This document shows, one piece after another, positions 1 through 7,698 of a DNA stretch of 17,756 nucleotides. Position numbers and translations under genes: made by a program. Below the pieces are notes generated by a model that had not been told where the DNA came from, ran no database searches, and saw nothing but the letters and a program-made list of their open reading frames with translations. Location of the stretch: contig CAKPKZ010000019.1 of the NCBI GenBank assembly GCA_934167435.1, forward strand, positions 1 to 17,756, written 5' to 3'. Numbering within the stretch: the first letter of the stretch is position 1; every line of letters begins with the position of its first letter. The stretch comes from an uncultured Clostridia bacterium (lineage in GTDB: Bacteria; Bacillota; Clostridia; TANB77; CAG-508).

Positions 1-204
1 TTAGAGGATAATACTATTTTTCAATATTTGATTGATAATGATTATGCTCCTGACTATGAAGGGGGAATTTATTGGAATGATCCTGAACTTGGTATTGATT
101 GGGAAGGTATGTTTAAAAAGTATGGAATAGATAAGCCTATTACTAGTGAGAAAGATAGTAAACATTTGGTGCTAGGAAAGAGTCCAAAATATTTTCAGTA
201 TTAA
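1..204 (+). CDS. rfbC: dTDP-4-dehydrorhamnose 3,5-epimerase, C-terminal end (partial)
   Basis: Only the last 67 codons are present; the 5' end is outside the window. The visible protein has the typical RmlC tail: an F-x-Y segment, then D-Y-A-P, then G-G-I-Y-W-N-D-P, then a G-I-D-W segment and a late S-E-K-D. These are the conserved C-terminal landmarks of the cupin-fold epimerase that converts dTDP-4-keto-6-deoxyglucose to dTDP-4-keto-rhamnose in the cytoplasm. It ends in TAA, 60 bases before the next gene, with no obvious terminator between them. Its presence implies that dTDP-4-keto-6-deoxyglucose is made in this cell. The same intermediate feeds the 3-amino-sugar enzymes encoded at 1427-2383 and 3551-4651. 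The catalytic His lies upstream of the window and cannot be checked. Confidence 0.88.
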   Translation, partial: LEDNTIFQYLIDNDYAPDYEGGIYWNDPELGIDWEGMFKKYGIDKPITSEKDSKHLVLGKSPKYFQY

Positions 205-246
205 GGTGAAGTGTATTTAGTTTTGTAGAAAAATAACATTTATAAC

Positions 247-254
247 AAAGGAGA
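247..254 (+). promoter_or_regulatory. Ribosome binding site for the GTG start at 265
   Basis: The sequence AAAGGAGA, with GGAG at 250-253, lies 11 bases upstream of GTG at 265. The ATG at 254 is in another frame, so the site supports the GTG as the start of the glycerophosphotransferase-like gene. Confidence 0.7.
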
Positions 255-264
255 TGCTAGTTTT

Positions 265-1434
265 GTGAATTTTTTGAAAAAAAAGCAAAGAAAAATAAGA
301 GTTGTGTATATCGTACAATATAAAGCAGGATATTATAAAGTAAAAGATATCATTAAAACAATGGTCGATGATCCTAGTGTTGAAATCAAAGTTTTGGCCT
401 TTCCAAGTGATATTAATAATTATTCAATAGAAGATTACAAATATTGGAAAGAAAAATTGGGAGATTGTGTAATTAATGCTAGAGTTGGAAACGATTGGTT
501 TGATTTAGAGAAATATAATCCAGACTATGTTTTTTTTCAAAGGCCATACAATATTTATTTACCTAAATGCTATAATTCAAAAATAATTTCTTCTTACGCA
601 AGAACATGTTATATGAATTATGGTTATAATTTATCGAAACATACTAATAATGTGGCATTTAATAATGAATTCTTTTCTGATTTAGATATTTTCTTTGCAG
701 AAAATGAATATGAAAAGGACTGTGTAGCAAATCAAGTTTTTGAGGGGGACAAAAGAAAAATAGTTGTTAATTATGGTTATCCCTATCTTGATGAGTTAAA
801 AAAACAAATTAAAAATAATAAATCTATGTTTGGAAGAGGATATTATAATATTTTGTGGACACCAAGATGGACAACTGATAATGAAATTTGTGGTACTTCA
901 TTTTTTGAATACAAAGAAAATTTATTATCGTTTGTAAAAAAATATAATGATGTACAATTTGTATTTAGACCTCACCCAATGATGTTTGATAATTTTATTA
1001 TCAAAAAACAAATGAGTTCAAAAGAGGTAAAAAATTATCTAAAAATATATGATGGGTTGAAATACGTGTATGATAATAGTTCTGAATATCAAGATACTTT
1101 TAGGGATTCTGATATTTTGGTAACAGATTATTCCTCAATAATTATTGAATATTTGCTTTATAATAAACCAATAATTCTTTGTAAAAGAAATGATAAGAGT
1201 GCTAATTGTATTTTAGAGAAAATATATAAAGTGTGTTATTTAGTTAACAATTTTGAAGAATTGGCTAATCAAATTTTAAAATTAAAAATGGGAAATGATA
1301 TTTTAAAATCGGAAAGAGAAAAATTAATTAAAGAGTTATTTGATGAATATGACGGTCAAGTAAAGTATAAAATTGTAAATTTTATAAAAAATGATTATTC
1401 TAAGAGTAAAAGTAGAGGTAAAAAAAATGATTAA
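265..1434 (+). CDS. CDP-glycerol glycerophosphotransferase-like enzyme (TagB/TagF family)
   Basis: This 389-residue protein has the C-terminal half of the glycerophosphotransferase family. R235-P-H237-P is the family's R-P-H-P motif. T287-D-Y-S-S followed by E295 and a K-P segment is the nucleotide and phosphate binding signature. The N-terminal half has a Rossmann-like start (VVYIVQY) and an FFQRPYN segment. Members transfer glycerol phosphate, or sometimes ribitol phosphate or another polyol phosphate, from a CDP donor to a lipid-linked or polymer glycan on the cytoplasmic face. No hydrophobic segment is visible. The GTG start is chosen from the upstream GGAG. The last 8 bases overlap the next gene, suggesting translational coupling. 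No CDP-glycerol synthase gene is in the window, so the donor is not proven. A decorating role on a rhamnose-containing glycan is inferred from context. Confidence 0.82.
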   Translation: MNFLKKKQRKIRVVYIVQYKAGYYKVKDIIKTMVDDPSVEIKVLAFPSDINNYSIEDYKYWKEKLGDCVINARVGNDWFDLEKYNPDYVFFQRPYNIYLPKCYNSKIISSYARTCYMNYGYNLSKHTNNVAFNNEFFSDLDIFFAENEYEKDCVANQVFEGDKRKIVVNYGYPYLDELKKQIKNNKSMFGRGYYNILWTPRWTTDNEICGTSFFEYKENLLSFVKKYNDVQFVFRPHPMMFDNFIIKKQMSSKEVKNYLKIYDGLKYVYDNSSEYQDTFRDSDILVTDYSSIIIEYLLYNKPIILCKRNDKSANCILEKIYKVCYLVNNFEELANQILKLKMGNDILKSEREKLIKELFDEYDGQVKYKIVNFIKNDYSKSKSRGKKND

Positions 1435-2383
1435 ATTAAGAAAATTAGAAGAGAAAGATATTCCATATATGATTGAATGGATGTCCGATGAGGAGTTGAC
1501 AAAATATTTAAAAAACAATTTTAGTAAACTTGCAAATGCAGAAATCCAAAAAGAATTTATTAGGAATTCAATCAGTGATAGAGATATTAATTTTGCCATT
1601 GTTGATAATTCAAATGATGAATACTTGGGAACAATAAGCTTAAAAAATATAGAAAAGGACTCTAAAAGGGCAGAATATGCAATTTGCATTAGAAAAGGGG
1701 TACAGGGGAAAGGTGTTGCATTTCAGGCAACTTTAAAGATATTAAAATATGCTTTTTTTGATTTAAAACTTGAAAATGTTTATTTGTATGTTTCTAAAGA
1801 AAATGTGAGAGCAAATAAATTTTATGAAAAATTTGGTTTTAAATTTGATAAAGTTGAAAATAAATCTCTTGAAATAAAAGGAATAATGTCAGATATTAAC
1901 TGGTATAGCATTGATAAAAGTAATTTTGTTCAAATATGGAAGAATAACGAAAAAGAAATTATAAATGTAAAAAAAATAAAATATGCTCCAATAACGGATA
2001 ATAGAGGAGACTTGATTGCGCTGGAAAACCCTAAAAATTTGAAATTTCCTTTAAATAGAGTTTATTATATGTATAATGTTGGTAGTGATATTGTTCGGGG
2101 GAGACATTCCCATTATAATTTAGATCAATTATTAATTGCAACTTCTGGAAGTGTTGTTGTTTTAGTAAAAACACCTTTTGAAGAGCAAGAATATATATTG
2201 GATAGTCCAAATGAAGGACTATATATTGGAAATATGATATGGAGAGAAATGTATAATTTTTCTAATGACGCTGTTTTATTGGTTTTAGCAAGTGAAAAGT
2301 ATAATGAAGATGATTATATTAGAGATTATGAGGATTACGAAAAAGAGGCAAAGCGTTATTTTAAAAAAATATTAAAAAAGTAA
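1427..2383 (+). CDS. Bifunctional GNAT acetyltransferase / dTDP-sugar 3,4-ketoisomerase (FdtA/QdtA-type)
   Basis: Two domains are fused in this 318-residue protein. Residues 1-160 are a GNAT acetyltransferase of RimJ/RimL style, with the acetyl-CoA loop Q93-G-K-G96-V-A98 and the late N-V-R-A-N-K-F-Y-E-K-F-G-F signature. Residues about 180-310 are a WxcM/FdtA-like cupin with R224-G-R-H227-S-H229, the paired histidines expected of dTDP-4-keto-6-deoxyglucose 3,4-ketoisomerases, followed by Y-N-L-D-Q. The start is ATG 1427, preceded by GAGG at 1415-1418. An upstream in-frame ATG at 1391 lacks a binding site and lies deep in the previous gene. The 8-base overlap with that gene points to one transcript. 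With the aminotransferase at 3551 this gives isomerisation, C3 amination and probable N-acetylation. Sugar configuration (Fuc3NAc or Qui3NAc) is not readable from sequence. That the GNAT half acts on the amino sugar is inferred. Confidence 0.87.
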   Translation: MIKLRKLEEKDIPYMIEWMSDEELTKYLKNNFSKLANAEIQKEFIRNSISDRDINFAIVDNSNDEYLGTISLKNIEKDSKRAEYAICIRKGVQGKGVAFQATLKILKYAFFDLKLENVYLYVSKENVRANKFYEKFGFKFDKVENKSLEIKGIMSDINWYSIDKSNFVQIWKNNEKEIINVKKIKYAPITDNRGDLIALENPKNLKFPLNRVYYMYNVGSDIVRGRHSHYNLDQLLIATSGSVVVLVKTPFEEQEYILDSPNEGLYIGNMIWREMYNFSNDAVLLVLASEKYNEDDYIRDYEDYEKEAKRYFKKILKK

Positions 2384-2423
2384 TAAAATTATTATTACGT
2401 GAGAAAAATATAGGTGAAATTAA

Positions 2424-3554
2424 ATGAAATTGGTAAGTGTTTTAATTCCAGCATATAATCATGAAAATTATATTAAAGAATGTATTTGTAGTGTTATTAA
2501 TCAGACATATCAAAATTTAGAAATACTTATTTTGGATGATTGTTCTACTGATAATACTGCAAAAGAAATAAATAAAATTAAAGATAAAAGAATAAAAAAA
2601 TATTTTTCAAAAGAAAATAAGGGCGTTGTTTATTCAATTAACAAATTGTTAGAACATGCATCTGGGGATTATATTGCTATAATTGGTTCTGATGATGTTT
2701 GGTATCCAACTAAAATAGAAAAACAAGTTAAATATATAGAAAAACTTCATAAAAAAAATATAAATAATGTTGGTTGTGTTTTTACTGAAACTGATATTAT
2801 TAATGAAAATAGTGAAATATTTGATGACTCACAAATGTTTGATGTTTTTAAAAATGAAAACATGAGCCGATATGATAGAATAAAATTATTCTATGATGTA
2901 GGGAATCATTTATGTCATTCTAGTTCTTTAATGCCAAAGAAGGTGTTTGAAGATATTGGCTTTTATAATAATAGTTTTAGGCAATTACATGATTATGAAT
3001 ACTGGACTAGATTAATTCAAAAGTATGATATCTATATCCTTAACGAAAAATTAATGGGATATAGAAGAATTGATAATGGAAGTTTAAGTAGCTCCAATTT
3101 AAATAATACGATTAGGCAATTAAATGAGATGTTTTTTATAAATAGTAGATTAATAACCAGTTTAACTGATGAAGACTTTAAAAAAGTATTTGCTAATGAT
3201 TTTAAGAAAAATGTAGATGATAAAGATTTTAGCATTGAGTGTGAAAAATTTTTCAAACTTTTGAATATGAATTATCTTAACTCATATAATAAGTGTTATG
3301 CTTTTGAGTATTTTATTTTAAATGAAAGAAAAATGATAAATAAATTGTTAAAGTATGATTTTAAGGTGAATGATTTATATTGTGAAACTGGTAATGTTAT
3401 GGTTAAATACTTTTGCGTTGATGAGATAGAACGAGAGAAAAAAGAGATAGAGGAGTATTATTTAAACATAATAGAAGGAGTGAATAAATCTATTTCTTGG
3501 AAGATTACAAAACCTTTGCGGTGGTTAAAAGAAATAATGAGGAGAGTGAAATGA
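2424..3554 (+). CDS. Family 2 glycosyltransferase
   Basis: This 376-residue GT-A enzyme opens with V-S-V-L-I-P-A-Y-N-H and L-D-D-C-S-T-D-N-T, the nucleotide-sugar binding start of family 2 transferases. The metal-binding D-x-D equivalent is G-S-D90-D91. A later H-D-Y-E-Y-W segment holds the likely catalytic acidic residues. The C-terminal tail, with S-W-K-I-T-K-P-L-R-W-L, is a common ending of polysaccharide transferases and is probably amphipathic and membrane-associated. No full transmembrane segment is seen. ATG 2424 follows AGGTGA at 2412-2417. The gene lies between the ketoisomerase and the aminotransferase, so it may transfer the 3-amino-sugar, but donor and acceptor cannot be read. It ends in tandem TGA codons overlapping the start of the next gene, which indicates the standard genetic code. 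Confidence 0.88.
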   Translation: MKLVSVLIPAYNHENYIKECICSVINQTYQNLEILILDDCSTDNTAKEINKIKDKRIKKYFSKENKGVVYSINKLLEHASGDYIAIIGSDDVWYPTKIEKQVKYIEKLHKKNINNVGCVFTETDIINENSEIFDDSQMFDVFKNENMSRYDRIKLFYDVGNHLCHSSSLMPKKVFEDIGFYNNSFRQLHDYEYWTRLIQKYDIYILNEKLMGYRRIDNGSLSSSNLNNTIRQLNEMFFINSRLITSLTDEDFKKVFANDFKKNVDDKDFSIECEKFFKLLNMNYLNSYNKCYAFEYFILNERKMINKLLKYDFKVNDLYCETGNVMVKYFCVDEIEREKKEIEEYYLNIIEGVNKSISWKITKPLRWLKEIMRRVK

Positions 3555-4651
3555 TGAAAATATTATTTTCTACCATGAAATATATGCATGATGAAATTAG
3601 AGATGAAATGATGAATAAATTTACAGATATTTATGATAAGGGATGGTACATTTGCGGAGAAGAGGATAAAAAATTTGAGGAAGAATTCGCAAAATATATA
3701 GGAACAAAATACTGTGTTGGAGTGGGAAATGGTTTAGATGCACTTCGATTGGCTTTGTTGGCATTGGAGATAAAAGAAGGTGATGAGGTTATTGTTCCTT
3801 CAAATACTTATATTGCAACTGCTTTAGCAGTTTCTTATGTTGGTGCTCATCCCGTTTTGGTTGATCCAGATATAGACACATATAATTTATCTGGAGAAAA
3901 TCTAGAGAAATATATCACGAATAAAACAAAAGCTATTATTGCGGTGCATTTGTATGGGCAGAGTAGTGATATGGACAAAATAAATGAAGTTGCTAAAAAA
4001 TATAATTTATATGTTATTGAAGATTGTGCTCAATCTCATGGCGCAATGTACAAGCAAAAAAAAGTTGGTTCATTATCTAACATAGGATGCTTTAGCTTTT
4101 ACCCTGGTAAAAATTTGGGTGCATTAGGGGATGCTGGAGCAATTGTAACAAATGATAAGGATTTAGCTACTAAAGTTAGGGCAATAGCAAATTATGGTTC
4201 TATAGAAAAGTATCATCATGAATATAAAGGGGTAAATTCGAGACTAGATGAAATTCAGGCTGGTTTTTTAAGAATTAAGTTAAAGTATTTAGATAAATAT
4301 ACAATTAGGAGACAACAAATTGCAGAGATGTATTTAAATAAAATAACTAATGATGAAATAGTTCTTCCAAAAGTTGGAAGTTATAGAACCCATGTTTGGC
4401 ATATTTTTGCAGTAAGATGCAAGAATAGAGATAAATTGCAAGAGTATTTAAAAAATAATGGAATTGAGACATTAATTCATTATCCAATATCCATTGCTAA
4501 ACAACAGGCGTATAAATTTGATAAATTAAATGATTTAGAAATTGCTGAACAAATTTCCAAAGAAGAATTGTCTTTGCCTCTTTATTATGGGATGGCAGAT
4601 GAAGAAGTAGAATATGTGATTAACATCATAAATAATTTTAAAGTGGAGTAA
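3551..4651 (+). CDS. PLP-dependent sugar 3-aminotransferase (DegT/DnrJ/EryC1 family, FdtB/QdtB-like)
   Basis: The protein has 366 residues, normal for the family. Visible family marks are G-V-G-N-G-L-D-A-L near the N-terminus, P-S-N-T-Y-I-A-T, E-D-C-A-Q-S-H-G-A, and S-F-Y-P-G-K187-N-L-G-A-L-G-D-A-G-A with the PLP Schiff-base lysine K187. The P-G-K-N-L-G form is typical of the subgroup that aminates 3-keto-6-deoxy dTDP-sugars (FdtB, QdtB, TylB, DesV). That fits the ketoisomerase encoded two genes upstream. It is a cytoplasmic enzyme that probably uses glutamate as amino donor. ATG 3551 overlaps the previous stop as ATGA and follows GGAG at 3541-3544. ATG 3554 is the next codon in frame and equally possible. 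Starts further upstream lie inside the previous gene and would add residues unlike the family. Product configuration (galacto or gluco) is undetermined. Confidence 0.9.
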   Translation: MMKILFSTMKYMHDEIRDEMMNKFTDIYDKGWYICGEEDKKFEEEFAKYIGTKYCVGVGNGLDALRLALLALEIKEGDEVIVPSNTYIATALAVSYVGAHPVLVDPDIDTYNLSGENLEKYITNKTKAIIAVHLYGQSSDMDKINEVAKKYNLYVIEDCAQSHGAMYKQKKVGSLSNIGCFSFYPGKNLGALGDAGAIVTNDKDLATKVRAIANYGSIEKYHHEYKGVNSRLDEIQAGFLRIKLKYLDKYTIRRQQIAEMYLNKITNDEIVLPKVGSYRTHVWHIFAVRCKNRDKLQEYLKNNGIETLIHYPISIAKQQAYKFDKLNDLEIAEQISKEELSLPLYYGMADEEVEYVINIINNFKVE

Positions 4652-4657
4652 AGTAAA

Positions 4658-5812
4658 ATGAAAAAAAAAGTTTCAATAATAATAATTCATTATAATCAAT
4701 CAGAGTATGTAAAAATTGCTCTTGATTCTGTGTTTCAACAAAGTTATAAGGAAATTGAATTGATATTTGCCGATGATGCATCAGATGATATAGATTTAAA
4801 TGACTTAAAAAAATATTGTCAAAGAAAAAATGTAAATAAAATGAAGATTGTTTGGCAAATTAATTCTAAAAATTTAGGAACGGTGAAAAGTTTAAACCAA
4901 GCTTTAACAAAATGTACTGGGGATTATGTTTTAATTTTTGCCGCAGATGATAAATTGTATTCAAATGATGTTATAGAAAAATATGTTGATTCGTTTGAAA
5001 AAAATGAGCAAGATGTTGCCCTTATTTTTGGTCAGTGCTATATGATGGATAAAGAATTAAATAAATTATGTTATAAGTTTATTGATTATAATAAAGGAGA
5101 AGAGTTTAATCAATTATCTTCTTTGGGCCAATTTAAAGTTCTTTCTAATGAATGTTTTATTGCTATGGGAGCCTCTATGGTAAAAATGGATGCCTTAAAA
5201 AAAATTCATAATTTTGACGAAAGATATAAATATGTGGAAGATTACTCTCTTTTTTTGAATTTATCATTAAATGGCTATAAAATGATGTTCGATCCTAAAA
5301 TTAATGGGTTGTTTCATCGCGATGGTGGAATATCTCATCGCGACGAAAATAGAAAACTTGAACAGCATCATATTGATTTTTTTAAAGATATTATTAAGAT
5401 AACTGAAATTTGTATTTTCCCTTATTTTAATGTTTTTGATTATGAAAATAAAAATAAGATTGTAAATACATATGTTCAAAGAATAAAAGATTTGTCTGTT
5501 CACGGTGTAACGTATGATATTTCGGCTTTTAGAAAGTTAAAAAAGAAAAATTTGTTGTTTTTTATTTTTAAAAGAATTAATAAAGTAGATGATACTTTTA
5601 AAGTATATGCTAAAGAAAAGATAAACTTTTTATTAAATATGGTTTACTTATTAACTTGTTTGATTTATCTGTATAATAGTGTTTTTCTAAAAAAATTTTA
5701 TTTTAAGTTTTTAATTATCTTGAGTTGTTGTTTCTTTTTTGTAAATTTAATTCTTTTTATAATTAGGTTTATATATCATGTTATTAGAAAAATAGTTGTT
5801 TTTTGTAATTAG
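4658..5812 (+). CDS. Family 2 glycosyltransferase with C-terminal membrane hairpin
   Basis: The first 230 residues form a GT-A domain: V-S-I-I-I-I-H-Y-N-Q at the start, F-A-D-D-A-S-D-D as the nucleotide site, and A-A-D97-D98 as the metal-binding pair. A V-E-D-Y-S-L-F segment follows. After a charged linker the protein ends in two strongly hydrophobic stretches, about residues 321-340 and 348-374, separated by a short K-K loop. This hairpin would anchor it in the cytoplasmic membrane. Such a layout occurs in polyprenyl-phosphate sugar synthases, although the catalytic region reads more like an ordinary polysaccharide transferase. ATG 4658 follows GGAG at 4645-4648. A run of nine A bases directly follows the start codon. 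It is the last gene of its block, with a hairpin plus T-run downstream. Donor and acceptor are unknown. Confidence 0.85.
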   Translation: MKKKVSIIIIHYNQSEYVKIALDSVFQQSYKEIELIFADDASDDIDLNDLKKYCQRKNVNKMKIVWQINSKNLGTVKSLNQALTKCTGDYVLIFAADDKLYSNDVIEKYVDSFEKNEQDVALIFGQCYMMDKELNKLCYKFIDYNKGEEFNQLSSLGQFKVLSNECFIAMGASMVKMDALKKIHNFDERYKYVEDYSLFLNLSLNGYKMMFDPKINGLFHRDGGISHRDENRKLEQHHIDFFKDIIKITEICIFPYFNVFDYENKNKIVNTYVQRIKDLSVHGVTYDISAFRKLKKKNLLFFIFKRINKVDDTFKVYAKEKINFLLNMVYLLTCLIYLYNSVFLKKFYFKFLIILSCCFFFVNLILFIIRFIYHVIRKIVVFCN

Positions 5813-5823
5813 ACAAAATTAAT

Positions 5824-5860
5824 AAGATAATAATACTTGGTTTTTATTATCTTTTCTTTT
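5824..5860 (+). terminator. Possible weak Rho-independent terminator
   Basis: A perfect 10-base inverted repeat (AAGATAATAA at 5824-5833, TTATTATCTT at 5844-5853) with a 10-base loop is followed by a T-rich run (5852-5860). The stem has one G-C pair, so it would be weak. It sits in the 133-base gap after the GT2 gene, where a terminator makes sense. In DNA this AT-rich a chance repeat is possible. I found no convincing promoter in the rest of the gap (5861-5945). Confidence 0.4.
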
Positions 5861-5945
5861 TATAGAGATGTTATAGATAGGTAAAAATTTGTTGAACCTA
5901 AAAATTATTGTGTTTTATTTTTAAAGGTAGGAGGAATTTATTAAA

Positions 5946-7508
5946 ATGTCTAAGTTATTTAATGATATTAAAAAAAATCTGTTAAAAGAGGTATCTGGTT
6001 CAAAAAAATTATTTATTATTGCTATATGTGTTTTTCTATTTGGATTAATTGGAAATGCATATGGCTTTTTAGATTTTAACTTTTCTCATGATTCAAGTAT
6101 GATGATTCAATCTGATGATTTATGGCAAGTAATGATTGGTAGATATTTACAACCAATTTATGTTATTTTTAGAGGAAAACTCTATTCTCCCTTTATCGTT
6201 GGGATGCTATCTTTGGCTTATGTTAGTTTTTCTACATATTTGATTACTGACATATTAAAAATTAAAACTATTTTTGGTAATGCGCTAACATCCGGAGTAT
6301 TAGTGACTAATTCTGTTTTTTGTTTAATATCTGCGACATATATATACTCAATAGATGTATTTATGTTGGCGCTAATGAGTAGTTGTATTGGGACATATTT
6401 TTGTATTAAATATAAGAATAGAAATATATTAGCAGTTATTTTTTTAGCTATTTCTTTAGCTTTATATCAGAGTTATTGGCAAGTCGCCATTTTGATTCTT
6501 ATGTTTAGTTTGATTCAGGATATTTTACAAAATATTAAATTTAAGGATATTTTGAGAAAAGCGTTTAGGTATATATTGGTATTAATTTTTAGTATTTTAG
6601 TTTATTATATTTTTATTGGAATATTTCAAAAAATTTATGGTGTATCTGGGGTAAATTCTTATAATAGTATTCCATCAATTTCAACATATTTGAATATTAA
6701 TGATGATATTCTTTTAATAAAAGGTGCTTATAAAGAATTTTTTCGATACTATATACATCCTTCAATATATGCAGAAAGATTGATTTCGGTATTATCATTT
6801 ATTTGCTTTTTTGTCAATGGGGGAGTAATTTTAATTAATCTAATTAAAAATAAAATTAATTTTCAAAATGTTATAATACTGGTAATCATTACTTTATTAT
6901 TACCTTTAGGTGGAAATATAATATATGTAATTACTCGTGGTATGGAACATGGTTTAATGTTATATTCTCTTTTTATTCCTTATGTATTTTGTATTTCTGT
7001 GTTTGAAAATAATAAAATCAAGTTTGCTCGAAATAAAAAAATAATGTATTGTTTGATAAATACAGTAACAATGTGTGCTTTAATTTTTAATGGTGTAATT
7101 TATTCTAATCAAATATATATGAAGAAGCATGTTGAATACTCTTATACCTATGCCACTTTGAATAGAGTAATATATAAAATTGAAGAAGTTAATGATTATG
7201 TTCCTAAAGTTTCTCAAGTAATGTTTATTGGAGATTTAGAAAATTCTAGTATATCTGCTAAAAATAATTATTTTAATTATAAAGATGTAGGATTATCTGG
7301 AAATTTCGCTGTTACATATTTGGATACTTATAGAACATTTATTAATAATATTATGGGATACCCTATGAATATTATTACCGATGAAAAGCTAATTAGTAAT
7401 TTTTCAAAACGATCAATTATAAAGGAGTTACCTGCATTTCCTGCTAAAGATTGTATTACTGTTATAGATGATATCATTGTTGTTAAGTTGTCAGAAGTAG
7501 AGGAGTAG
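5946..7508 (+). CDS. GtrII-like polytopic membrane glucosyltransferase
   Basis: This 520-residue protein has about ten or more hydrophobic segments beginning near residue 22. Its N-terminal exoplasmic loop carries H48-D49, then D57-D58 and G65-R66-Y-L-x-P. That arrangement is characteristic of the GtrII family of glucosyltransferase-domain proteins, which are thought to add sugars outside the membrane from a polyprenyl-phosphate sugar. A soluble tail of about 110 residues follows the last membrane segment. ATG 5946 is preceded by AGGAGG at 5929-5934, a slightly long 11-base spacing. The gene stands apart from both neighbours by gaps of 133 and 190 bases, so it may be its own transcription unit or a read-through product. 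A side-branch modification role is inferred. The sugar is not identifiable, and 'glucosyl' is only the family label. Confidence 0.8.
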   Translation: MSKLFNDIKKNLLKEVSGSKKLFIIAICVFLFGLIGNAYGFLDFNFSHDSSMMIQSDDLWQVMIGRYLQPIYVIFRGKLYSPFIVGMLSLAYVSFSTYLITDILKIKTIFGNALTSGVLVTNSVFCLISATYIYSIDVFMLALMSSCIGTYFCIKYKNRNILAVIFLAISLALYQSYWQVAILILMFSLIQDILQNIKFKDILRKAFRYILVLIFSILVYYIFIGIFQKIYGVSGVNSYNSIPSISTYLNINDDILLIKGAYKEFFRYYIHPSIYAERLISVLSFICFFVNGGVILINLIKNKINFQNVIILVIITLLLPLGGNIIYVITRGMEHGLMLYSLFIPYVFCISVFENNKIKFARNKKIMYCLINTVTMCALIFNGVIYSNQIYMKKHVEYSYTYATLNRVIYKIEEVNDYVPKVSQVMFIGDLENSSISAKNNYFNYKDVGLSGNFAVTYLDTYRTFINNIMGYPMNIITDEKLISNFSKRSIIKELPAFPAKDCITVIDDIIVVKLSEVEE

Positions 7509-7635
7509 TTGTTAAAATTCAATGATTTTGATAATGTTATTGGTTACAATTTTTTTTAGATATTTATTATCGTGTTTCAAATTTGCAAAAGTTTATGAAA
7601 TTGGTTGTAATAGTCTTTAGTATTTTTATGATTTC

Positions 7636-7665
7636 TTGACTGTATTTGTAAATGAATGTTATAAT
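7636..7665 (+). promoter_or_regulatory. Strong sigma-A-type promoter
   Basis: TTGACT at 7636-7641 (five of six to consensus) and TATAAT at 7660-7665 (perfect) are separated by 18 bases. TG at 7657-7658 makes the -10 box extended. Expected transcription start is about 7672, leaving a leader of roughly 27 bases before the TTG start at 7699. This is the best promoter in the window and probably drives the long downstream unit. In the gap upstream of it (7509-7635) I see no clear terminator, only a short ATTG/CAAT stem before a T-run near 7551. Confidence 0.75.
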
Positions 7666-7686
7666 TATATTGTATATTTCATAGAA

Positions 7687-7692
7687 GAGGTG
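7687..7692 (+). promoter_or_regulatory. Ribosome binding site deciding a TTG start at 7699
   Basis: GAGGTG (within GAAGAGGTG) lies 6 bases upstream of TTG 7699. The open frame extends back to a TTG at 7636, but that codon is the -35 box and lacks a binding site. The ATG at 7694 is in another frame and soon stops. Confidence 0.7.
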
Positions 7693-7698
7693 AATGTT

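Noticed and set aside
217..246. Possible promoter with a TATAAC box at 241-246 before the glycerophosphotransferase gene
   Set aside because: The -35 match is poor (TTTAGT), and transcription would begin around 252, inside the ribosome binding site. The gene more likely reads through from rmlC.
1336..1689. Minus-strand open frame of 117 codons
   Set aside because: It lies opposite the end of the glycerophosphotransferase gene and the GNAT domain, has no ribosome binding site, and its sequence is low-complexity. It is a shadow of AT-rich coding DNA.
3552..3557. Use of the Mycoplasma genetic code (TGA as tryptophan)
   Set aside because: The GT2 gene ends in tandem TGA codons exactly where its family C-terminus and the next gene's start lie. 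The other genes are full-length with TGG for conserved tryptophans.
7539..7560. Terminator after the GtrII-like gene (ATTG/CAAT stem before a T-run)
   Set aside because: The stem is only 4 base pairs, too short to call in this base composition.
7636..7698. N-terminal extension of the WsaF-like gene to a TTG at 7636
   Set aside because: That codon is the -35 hexamer of a strong promoter and has no binding site. The TTG at 7699 has GAGGTG six bases upstream.
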